From NCBI GenBank assembly GCA_008330645.1, contig VLTN01000010.1:372001-436000 (forward strand): 64,000 nucleotides of DNA, in the 5' to 3' direction. The notes below the pieces were generated by a model that was not told where the DNA came from, ran no database searches, and saw nothing but the letters and a program-made list of their open reading frames with translations. A program made the position numbers and the translations under genes. Origin of the DNA: Cafeteria roenbergensis. Taxonomy: Eukaryota > Sar > Bigyra > Bicosoecida > Cafeteriaceae. Position 1 is the stretch's first letter; the number at the start of each line of letters is the position of its first letter. Shown piece after piece: positions 20,208 through 28,600 of this stretch.

Positions 20208-20565
20208 GGGGCAGCGCCCGCGCGGTGAGCGGGAGGGCCTGTGCTGAAGGGGGGCGGCCCTTGGGCAGCGCGGCAGCCGGCAGCGAGGGCGGCGCGCGCG
20301 CGGGCAGCGGCCGCTCGCGAGAGTGCGATGCAGTTGCCTGCCGGGCGGCCGTTGAGGCGGCAGCAGCAACTATGGCCGCCGCCCTAGTTGGCCCGCCCTA
20401 GTTGGGAGTTCCCCTTTTTTTCTGGCGCTGCCGGCGCTGCCGGAAGGAGCAACTTTCCGGCAGGCCAGCAGAGCCGTGGTTCGACGTCACGGTTTTGGCG
20501 TGCCGGCAGCCCGCTGCGGCCTCAACCCCGCCTCACACGGTCCGTCGTCGCGGCGTGCTTGCAGG
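20208..20565. promoter_or_regulatory. Shared divergent promoter region of dynein and eL43
   Basis: The spacer of 358 bases lies between a flagellar gene and a ribosomal protein gene that start in opposite directions. It contains a duplicated 11-base motif (20381-20405) and, just after it on the eL43 side, a pyrimidine run of four C, seven T and a C (20411-20422). That run resembles the 5' terminal oligopyrimidine start of ribosomal-protein mRNAs. The role of either element is inferred from position only. Confidence 0.5.
20381..20405 (+). repeat. Direct repeat gccctagttgg, two copies, 14-base period
   Basis: The 11-base word gccctagttgg occurs at 20381-20391 and again at 20395-20405, separated by three bases. 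It lies in the spacer between the dynein and eL43 starts, immediately upstream of the pyrimidine tract. Two exact copies in helical-like phase suggest a protein-binding site, though chance duplication is possible. Confidence 0.6.
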
Positions 20566-21393
20566 ATGGTGCGTTTCTGGGGCAGGAACGGGGACAGGCT
20601 GCTGCGGCCGCGCCTCTGGGCGCGCGCGGGCGGTCGGCCGGGCTGCCGAAGGCGCGCGAGGGGAGGCCGGGCGAGGCGCAAGGGAGGCGCCGGACTGGCC
20701 AGCGGGGCGGCCCTCGGCCGCCGCCCTCCCCGGGGGGCTGGGCGCCGAGGCTGCTCGCCGCGGCCAGAGGCCGGCGGTGCCGCGAACGGCGGGGCTGCGG
20801 CGGGCGGGCTGGTGCCGGCGGCAGGCCTCTGCAGTCACCTTCCGGCGGCCGGCAGCGCGGCGGTCCTCGACTGGTGTTTTGTGCGTTTCCTCGCTCCCCT
20901 CTTTGCCGCCCTCCCCCCCCGCAGGCCAAGCGTACCAAGAAGGTCGGTATCTGCGGGAAGTACGGCACCCGCTACGGTGCCTCGCTCCGTAAGGTGATCA
21001 AGAAGATCGAGATCGCCCAGCACAGCAAGTACCACTGCGCGTTCTGCGGCAAGGACTCGATGAAGCGTGCCGTCACCGGCATCTGGCACTGCAAGCCCTG
21101 CAACCGCGTTGTTGCCGGCGGCGCCTACACCCTGGCGTGAGTTCTGGTTTGGCGCGAGCGAGCGGGGGCGCGGCCTGGAGCCCAGGGCGACGCACTTGCC
21201 GAAGAAGGCTGGCGCCCTCTTGCCACGCCTGGCTCGCCCCAGCGCGCGTGGCCAATTCCCCCCGCCCCGCCTGTCACCTGGCTCCTTGCGCCTGCTTTCC
21301 GTCTTGTGCCTCTTGCCTCCTCGCAGCACCGCTGCGGCCAACACCGTGCGCTCCAACATCGCCCGCCTTCGCAAGCTCCGCGACGAGGCCTGA
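20566..21393 (+). CDS. RPL37A: 60S ribosomal protein eL43 (L37Ae)
   Basis: Three exons, 20566-20568, 20925-21136 and 21327-21393, give 93 residues, the family length. The protein reads [19 protein letters not shown] and carries the zinc ribbon C39-A-F-C42 and C57-K-P-C60, followed by VAGGAYTLA. The last exon adds [16 protein letters not shown]. It is a structural protein of the large cytoplasmic ribosomal subunit. Exon 1 supplies only the start codon, cut directly by a gtgcgt donor; the cgcag acceptor at 20924 precedes GCC-AAG-CGT. This placement is forced by the known N-terminus of the family, since no ATG lies in frame near exon 2. Introns are 20569-20924 and 21137-21326. Confidence 0.93.
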
Positions 21394-21696
21394 GCTTTCT
21401 CCACCTGTTGGGCTGGGCGTGCGCTGGAGCTGGACGAGCGCAAGGCCCTTGGTGCAGGGTGTGTGCTATGGGCGTTCGCAGCGCCGCCGCGTGTGCGTGA
21501 CTGCGTGCTGCCCAGGGCGTGCTCCTTGCTGAGGAAAACGCGACGACGACGTGCCCCGCCGCTCCCACCCCGGGGCCAACAACCCGTGTGCTGCCCGCAC
21601 CATTTGCCCTGCGGGCAGGCGGGCCTCGCGTTGCGCGACGCAGCAGTCACGCGCACCCACACGAACGGCGAGTCGAGCGCGCGATGGGCAAGCCGC
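21394..21696. other. Convergent 3' spacer between eL43 and thioesterase
   Basis: About 300 bases hold the 3' ends of eL43 (plus) and the thioesterase (minus). I see no RNA gene, repeat or clear polyadenylation motif. Confidence 0.5.
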
Positions 21697-23229
21697 TCAG
21701 ACGCGGAGCGGCTCGCCGCCCTCCATGGCCCACTTGGACCGCAGCCGCAGCCCCGCCTGCTGGCGGCGGTGGGCGGCAACCCACGCCATGGCCTCCTCGT
21801 ACGTCTGGGGGAAGGCGCGCGCCACATGGGCACCCGCGGCGCACGCTGCTGGGAACTCGAACGTGAAGTGGAAGGTGTTGGTCGTCGGCTGCGCAGCACG
21901 CGGGTTACGCGGGTCCAGGGATGTTGTCTCCACCCGCACGCTGGCCGTGCGGTGCGGGGCACCCTTGGCAAACTCGACGGCCGCCCGGAAGGAGAGGACC
22001 GCCCCGATCTCCACCGGCCGCAAGAACGCGATGTCGCTCATGGCAACAAACTCGGGAGTCGAGCCGCCGAAGCGGAGGGCGGCGGTCCAGGCCAGCTCAA
22101 AGGCGTTGCGGAGCAGCCAGCCGCCAAACACCTTGCCGTGGATGTTGCGGTCCGTCGGGAAGGTCACCACCGTGCTCTCGATGGCCGTGCTCGCAACGTA
22201 CACGGGGGGCAGCACGCCGTCCTGGGGCTCGTCCAGGGGCGGCGCCACGCTGCCGAGGTGGCGCGTCGGCGGCGGGCGGGGGCCCTTGCCGGCGGCAGTC
22301 AGGGCCCGCAGGTCGGCGAAGAGACGGTGGACGAGCCCCAGCTCGTCGGGCGTGGGCGGGGACTTGTCCAGGGTGGTCAGCTTCTCGGCGCTGCGGGTCA
22401 CGCGGGCGTCTGCCGCGGCCGTGTGGAGGGCCTTTTCCTGCGGGGACTCCGGAACGACGGGCGGCACGGCCACTGCCTTGTCGTCCGCGTCCCGAGCCAC
22501 AAAGGTGAAGTCGGCCCTGACGATTGGAGCGACGTCGGCCCGTCCCACGTGGGCTGCGCTGCGGAGCGCCTCCGCAGTTTCGGGGGGCACGGGCACGGAG
22601 GGCGGCTGGCCTGCGGCCACCCGCATCGCGTCCTTGGCGTCCAGGTCGCCGGGGAGGCCGGACAGCGTGACCGCGATCGCCATGGAGGAGCGGCCCACCC
22701 ACGTCACGCAGCCGCGAAGCATCAGGTCCTTGTCCGTGGGAATGGGCTTGACGAGGTCGATGCGGTCCAGGGATGCGGTCACGAGCGTGATCGGCTCGGC
22801 TTTGGGGTCGCCGGGATCGTCGCAGTGGGTGTAGGCGATCTGGCCCGCGAACGAGTCAAAGTCCTCCAGCAGCCTCCCGATGCGAAGGTGGCCGGCCGCG
22901 TTCAGGTAGAGCTCCCGCAGCTTGGGATCGGACCGAAAGGGCAGCATCAGGGTCAGCAAGCTGTCGCTGGGGCGCTTCGGCGGCACCGGCGCACCTTCCT
23001 CGCGCAGCTGCTGCTGCGGGGCAGCAGCACGCCGCCGCTTGCGGTTCTGCATTCCCCAAACCTCCATCCCGTCCTGCGCCCGCTCGTCCGCCCTGCGGAC
23101 CGTGAAGAGCTGCTGGGCCCTGCGCGAGCGCGACTCGAAGCATCCGTCGGGGTTCGCGGCCGCCACCGACAGAGCGCGGCGCAGCGAAGGCGGCGCCCTC
23201 GCCGCGGCTGCGACTCGGCGAGCAAGCAT
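21697..23229 (-). CDS. Mitochondrial acyl-CoA thioesterase, ACOT9-like, double hotdog
   Basis: A single exon encodes 510 residues from the ATG ending at 23229. The N-terminus MLARRVAAAARAPPSLRRAL is rich in Arg and Ala without acidic residues, as expected of a mitochondrial presequence. Two hotdog domains follow. The first has LPFRSDPKLRELYLN and HLRIGRLLEDFDSFAG (about residues 100-250). The second has NIHGKVFGGWLLRNAFELAW (about 350-460). That doubled layout and the FGG-W-LLR-A-EL pattern are typical of ACOT9-type enzymes, which hydrolyse acyl-CoA to free fatty acid and CoA in the mitochondrial matrix. The open frame continues upstream through the promoter to 23832 and over the Mrt4 gene, but that extension is Arg-rich and unconserved, so the start is placed at the presequence. 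The gene is divergent from Mrt4. Confidence 0.85.
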   Translation of the reverse strand: MLARRVAAAARAPPSLRRALSVAAANPDGCFESRSRRAQQLFTVRRADERAQDGMEVWGMQNRKRRRAAAPQQQLREEGAPVPPKRPSDSLLTLMLPFRSDPKLRELYLNAAGHLRIGRLLEDFDSFAGQIAYTHCDDPGDPKAEPITLVTASLDRIDLVKPIPTDKDLMLRGCVTWVGRSSMAIAVTLSGLPGDLDAKDAMRVAAGQPPSVPVPPETAEALRSAAHVGRADVAPIVRADFTFVARDADDKAVAVPPVVPESPQEKALHTAAADARVTRSAEKLTTLDKSPPTPDELGLVHRLFADLRALTAAGKGPRPPPTRHLGSVAPPLDEPQDGVLPPVYVASTAIESTVVTFPTDRNIHGKVFGGWLLRNAFELAWTAALRFGGSTPEFVAMSDIAFLRPVEIGAVLSFRAAVEFAKGAPHRTASVRVETTSLDPRNPRAAQPTTNTFHFTFEFPAACAAGAHVARAFPQTYEEAMAWVAAHRRQQAGLRLRSKWAMEGGEPLRV

Positions 23230-23498
23230 TCGGGCCTCGCAGCGCCTGGCGCGGGCCGGCCGCTCCCCCCGTTCGAGAGTGGGCGCGTGGCCCTCGCCGC
23301 CGCGCGGGTGTTTCTGGCAGAGACGCGGGCCGACCGCGCTGCCACGCACGGCAACCCGGTCTTTGCCGGCGGGGGAAGATGCGGCCGCGGCAGAGCCGGG
23401 CAGAGCTTCGACGTGCCTCCTCTCCCCAACGAGCGAAAGCGCCTCCGCGGCGGCCTCCGCGCGGGCCGGGGCGCACCCTTGCTCGCGCAAACGCAGCC
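23230..23498. promoter_or_regulatory. Shared divergent promoter region of thioesterase and Mrt4
   Basis: These 269 bases separate two genes read in opposite directions, so both promoters should lie here. No motif is clear enough to name. Confidence 0.5.
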
Positions 23499-24331
23499 AT
23501 GCCGAAGAGCAAGCGGTCCCGTACTGGTGAGCATCGGGGCGTGGCGTTGCGACCCACGAAGCACGCCCGGCTCGGCGCGCTCGCCCCTTTCGCTGCCGCA
23601 CTCCCACCGCTTTGCACGCCCCGCCCTCGCGACTCCGGCCCGCAGTGCACCTCACCCAGACCGAGAAGGGCGGCCGGGAGCGCAAGTCTCGGCTCATGGA
23701 CCGCATCCGGGCCGCGATTGACGAGTACGACCGGGTCATCGTCTTTTCGTTCGACAACATGCGCTCCACCCCGTTCAAGGCCATGCGCGAGACCATGGCT
23801 GGCCATTCGCGCTTCTTCCTTGGCAGCAACAAGGTGATGCAGATCGCACTCGGCCGGGATGCGGCCAGCGCCTACCGCGGCGGCCTGAACCGTGTGGCGG
23901 CGGTTCTCACGGGCCAGGTCGGTCTCATGTGCACCAACAAGACCGTGGAGGAGGTGGAGAAGGAGTTCGAGGAGCACGGCGAGCTCGATTATGCCCGCGC
24001 TGGCGCCATCGCGACCCAGGACATCGTCGTCCCCGCGGGCGAGCTTGCAGGCGGCCTGCAGCATACCATGGTGCCGCACCTGCGCAAGCTTGGCCTGCCG
24101 TGCGAGCTGCAAAAGGGCGTCATCATGGTCCGGATGGAGACCACGGTGTGCAAGGAGGGCGACCGCCTCACTGCCGAGGCCGCCCACCTGGCCAAGCTGC
24201 TGGGCGTGCAAATGGCGTGGTTCAGCCTCTCCCCGGTTGCCGTGTGGGAGCGCGAGTCGGAGGCCTTCGAGGCCGTGGTGCCGGGTATGGGCGATGCGTC
24301 CTCCTCTGCGGCGGCTGCGTCTTCGGCGTGA
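23499..24331 (+). CDS. MRTO4: Ribosome assembly factor Mrt4 / MRTO4 (uL10-like)
   Basis: Two exons, 23499-23526 and 23646-24331, give 237 residues. The intron (gtgagc...cccgcag, 119 nt) joins MPKSKRSRT to VHLTQTEKGG, matching the family N-terminus MPKSKR...SLTKT. Further family features are VIVFSFDNMRSTPFK, RFFLGSNKVMQIALGR, GQVGLMCTNKT and the late LRKLGLPCELQKG and VCKEGD...LLGVQMAWF. Mrt4 is a nucleolar paralogue of ribosomal stalk protein P0. It holds the stalk base of the pre-60S particle until P0 replaces it. Consistent with Mrt4 rather than P0, the acidic C-terminal P-peptide is missing and the protein ends in Ser and Ala. A second ribosome gene, eL43, lies 2 kb upstream on the same strand. 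Confidence 0.92.
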
Positions 24332-25684
24332 GGCGCCCCAGCAGTCTGCCCGAGCTCCGTGGGCAGAAGTCGCTGCAATGAGGTTCACCTCCAGCCCCGT
24401 GTTTCTCCCCTGTGTCTGCACTCTGCTTCGGGACCCGCGTGCCGCGTGCCGGGGTCTCGGCGAGTGCTTGCTCACTGTGTGACTGTGTGCCTGCCCCAGG
24501 TGCGGCGCAATGCTTGCTTCATGACGCGCGAGACCTGAGCACTCCCGCCCCTGATTTCGTGTCCGGGTGGGGGGGCATTCGTTTGCTCACGTGGCTGCTG
24601 GGGAGACACATCGGCGGACCCACTCGAGCTTGCATTCGCATCGCCGATTCGCCACGCTTGGTCTCCAGCGCATCAGCACGCCAGTTCGCGCCGTGCGGCG
24701 TTGTGATGGCGTCCCTGTGTGACTCACGGCGCAAGGCATGCTCCCCTCGCTGCCGACAGCTGTGCGACGCTCGCTTGGCTAGTCCTGAAGCTCGTCGGCA
24801 ACTGCTTTGCCAAAACGCCTGCATCTCGTCTCAGCTGTCTGCGATGAGAATAGAGCTCTGAGCGACTGCGGCACAGTGAAATGAAATTCTGCGTCGCAAA
24901 GTATTGACGAGACACAATTTCGATTGGTTTTCAGTTTATGCGAAGTCTTGCGATGCCGGGGGTGATTGGCGAAGCATGCCATCCACTCTGCGTGTTTGGA
25001 ACGCCGATTTCCAACCTTGCGTGGCGCCGGCTTGCTCAACGTGAAACGGCGAGCCAACCTTTCATCGATAGCGGCGTATGCTGCAGGCCCGCCCCCACCC
25101 CCCCCTGGAGACTCGGACGGGGCCCCGGGGATGACACATGAGCCAATGCGAGCTCCGCTGCTCAACGCCCCGTCAAGCAAACAATGCACACGACGTGTGC
25201 GCGCCCAAGCTGCGTGTGTGGCGAACGCTCAATTTCCCTCTCGCTTCGCCAAAACGCGCAATGGTGGCGATCTCCAATCTCCACGCCACGGCAGGGGACA
25301 CACCAGCTTGCTTCGTCAAGGCGGCCCAAGCTTGCCCTCGGTGGCGAATAAACGCGTTGGCTGCGCGATGGGGCGCCGAGCATGCCAGGACAGTCGCTCA
25401 CGAGAGCCAGCTTCCGGATGGATGGTTCACGCGCTGTGCTCTCCTTGCAGTGCACGATGCCGCGGTCGTGTGGCATGCATGGTGTGCGCGGGAAACGGCG
25501 CAAACGAAATCGCAACAAAACCGTTTCAGCTGCAGCCAGGCACTAGGCCACGCAGAACAACACTTGATGCGCCCGGACGCGCGGACCAATGGGAGAGGAA
25601 CGCTTGCACAGATTCATAGGAGGAGAACGAGAAGGAGGGGAAAGCTGACCCCAGCGCCGACCGACCAGTGCTGGTGCAACGAGG
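24332..25684. other. Longest gene-free stretch, with an AT-richer patch
   Basis: The 1353 bases between two convergent genes hold no open frame with family similarity. A patch around 24855-24950 is visibly poorer in GC than anything else in the window, with runs such as gaaatgaaattc and caatttcgattggttttcag. I looked for tRNA boxes, snRNA or snoRNA signatures and transposon ends and found none that hold up. It may be long 3' UTR, a non-coding RNA or decayed inserted DNA. Confidence 0.5.
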
Positions 25685-28600
25685 CTACAGAGGCGCGTTG
25701 GCCAGGTCATCGAGCGCGGCGCCGAGGCGGTGGGCGGAAAGGCCTGACCTGCCAGGCACATCAGTTGTCTCGAGCAGCTCGGAGATCCTGCGGCTAGCTG
25801 ACAAGAACGCGCTTTCGGGAGAGCCTTCCTCTGCACCACGAGCCGCGCGCGCGGAGCTGGCGGCGGGCGTTGCGTCCCGGGCTTCGAGAGCGGGCGGAAA
25901 GCTGTGGTCCCGATGCAGCGCGGTCCCGGACCGAAAGCCAGGGGTACCTGCTGCTTGAGATCCGTGGCTCGGCGTGGACTCACCAAGAACCTGCGCCCAC
26001 AGGCCCTGCGATGATGCCTGCGAGCCGGTGCGTGGGCCGTCCGGAACTTCATCGCTGAAGGGTTCGGCGCCACCACCAATCGAAGAGCCGGGCTGGGGCA
26101 CGCTTGCGGCAGACAGCGCCGCCGACGAGGCAAGGGCAATTGGGCGGGAAGCCCCAGCTCGAGCCTGATGCTGCGGCCGCGCCTCCCTTCCCGTTGGTTG
26201 CGACCGCGAAGGTTGCCCGCGCGGTGGTGACCCAGCGTCGACGAGTGCCCAAAGCCTGGCTGCGGAGTCTGCCTCGCTTTCGGCGACGCCCGCCCGGAGA
26301 CGGTGAAGCTCCTCCGAGGCGCGCACGGATTCCTGCCTGGCACTCTCTGCTTCCGCTTCCAGGCGGCGCGCGTCGAACAAAAATGCCGCAAACGCCACGG
26401 CGAGCGCGTCAATCGAGGCTCGCGCCACCAGAAGCTCAGTCGCCGGCTCGGGCGCCGGCGTCCGCCCACGGTCGGAAAAGCCATCTCCCGGCAAAGACGC
26501 GTGGCTGCCGCAGACCTCTGCTGCCCGGCGCCGGAGAATGGCGGCCGCGGCACGCGCTGAGAGCTGGGGAATGGACGCGCCCGCGCTGGGCCCAGACCGG
26601 ATCTCTGCATCCACAGCAGCGGCTAGGCGCGACTCCGGGTCGGCTCCGTGCAGCGCGACTTCCGCAACCATTCCGCGTGCCTCGACGGCGCCTCCGGGCC
26701 GCGCGAGGCTGCTCCGCAGGCTGGCCGAGGCGTCTGGCAAGGGGCCAGGCCCTCGGACGTCGACCGGCAGCAGCGGCAGGATCGCAACCGCCGCAGCCGC
26801 CACCTCGGCTCTGCACGCATCCAGAGCGGCGGCCGTGGTCGCATGGCGAAGGGCTGCTTCGAGAGCACGAGCGCTGTGCCCGCGACTGGCTGCCAGGGCG
26901 TCCTGCAGCTGGCTGCGCAGCGAGGCGGCCTCAGCGATGGCTTCGCGCTCGCGCGCGTGGGCCTCGGCAAGCTTGGCAAGGAGCTTGCTGGAGGCCTCGG
27001 TCAGGTGCCGCAGCTGCGCATCGTGGCGCCGCATGCCGGAATCGCCCGCTCCGCCGGCGGGCTGCTGGCCGGCACGGGGATCTTCAAGTCCCAGAGGGCG
27101 TGCGGAGCCCCCGCCGCCGTCTGGAGAGCTGCTGTGGTGGTCGGGGCCCGCGGCGTGCCCGGCCAGTTCCGCGAGCGACAGCGGGGCAACCGGGGTCGAC
27201 CCAGCGCCAGGGCTTGATGACCCCGTCGATTCTCGGAGCGGGGGGCAGCCGGCTGCAGCCGGCTCCAGAGCCGATCCGCGCCCAGATCCGCGTCCCGGTG
27301 ACAGCGCCGGGCCGTCGCCGCCCTGGCTTCGGCCGCGGGGAGAGTCTTGGATGCACGCCTCAGCGCTGGCAGCACGGGCTGCCGCGCTCCGCGCCCGCGT
27401 GCTGGCCGCGCTGGCTCGCGCGTCCGCCAGCCTGGCCTGCTCCTCCGCTTCGGCTGCCCGCCGCGCGGCCGCGTTCTTCTCCGCAACGGCTCTCGAGAGC
27501 ATCGACTTGGTCCTGGCAAGGGTCGAGCGGAGGTCGCTGGCGACGTCCTCAGCGGCCTTGGCGGCCAGCTCTGCCCGTGAGAGTCGCGCGGCTGCACCGG
27601 CCGCCTCGTCCGCGCTGCGTCGCGCGGCGGCCCTGAGCTTCTCGGCACAAGCCTCGGCGGCGGCCGCTCCGGCCGTCGCGTCCTGCAGCTGGGCGGCCGC
27701 CCGCCTCCCCGCGGCCTCGGCTGCCTCGGCTCGAGCTGCCAAGGCCTCGGCCCGCGCCTGGGCCTGCTGGAGCTTGGTCTCTAGCGCCTCGCCGGAGGGC
27801 GCCGCCGCCGCCGCCGCCGTTGCGGCCGCGGTGGCAGCCTCGGCCTTGGCGGCGCGTCGGCCCTCGGCGACCCCTTCGGCTCTGGCGCGGGCTTCGGCGC
27901 GCTCGAGGGCCGCGGCCGCGGCGGCCTTGGCCGACGCTAGCCTGTCCTCGGCGGATCGCTCCGCCGCCCTCACGCGCTCGTCGGCCGCGGCGCGCACGGA
28001 CCGGGCCTCCTGCTCGGCGCTCGCCACCGCGTCACGCGCCTCCTGCCGCGCGCTGGCCACGGCGCTGGCAGCGCCGTCCCTGGCCTTGCTGGCCTCTGCG
28101 CGCGCCTCCTCGGCGTCCGACCGGGCCGTGGCGAGGGCGTCGCGCGCTTGCCGCAGCTCCTGCAACGCAACCGCCGCCTCTTGCTCGCGGGCTGCCGCCG
28201 CCTCCAGCCGCTTGCCGAGCACAGACGCGTCGTCGTGCGCGCCTGAGCGGGCCGCCTCCGCCGCCTCCTCGGCCGCTTCCACGCGCCGCTGGAGGGACTC
28301 CCGCTCCTGCGACAAGGCCGTGAGCTGGCGCCGAACATCGCTCGCCTCCGCCTCGGCCTCGGCCGCAGCAGCGGCGCTCACGGAGCGATGGCGCTTCGCC
28401 AGCGCCGCGGCGTCGCCGGCTGCCGACAGCGCCTCGCGGGCCGACCTGGCGCTCGCCTCCGCCGCGCTGGCCCTGTCCTCGGCCTCGGCCCGGGCCGCGT
28501 GCGCCGCCGCCGCCTCCGCGCGCGCTCCGCTCGCGGCCTCTGTGGCGTCGCTCGCCGCGGAGCGGGCCGTGGCCAGCGCCCGCTTCGAGACCTCTGCCAC

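Noticed and set aside
23230-23832. Upstream extension of the thioesterase over Mrt4
   Set aside because: It is antisense to a well-supported gene and lacks thioesterase similarity; a presequence begins at 23229.
23499-24331. Ribosomal stalk protein P0 (uL10)
   Set aside because: The MPKSKR start, the length and the missing acidic P-peptide at the C-terminus fit Mrt4 instead.
24838-24870. C/D box snoRNA-like words (gatga and ctga)
   Set aside because: The two boxes are only about ten bases apart and there is no terminal stem, too little for a snoRNA.
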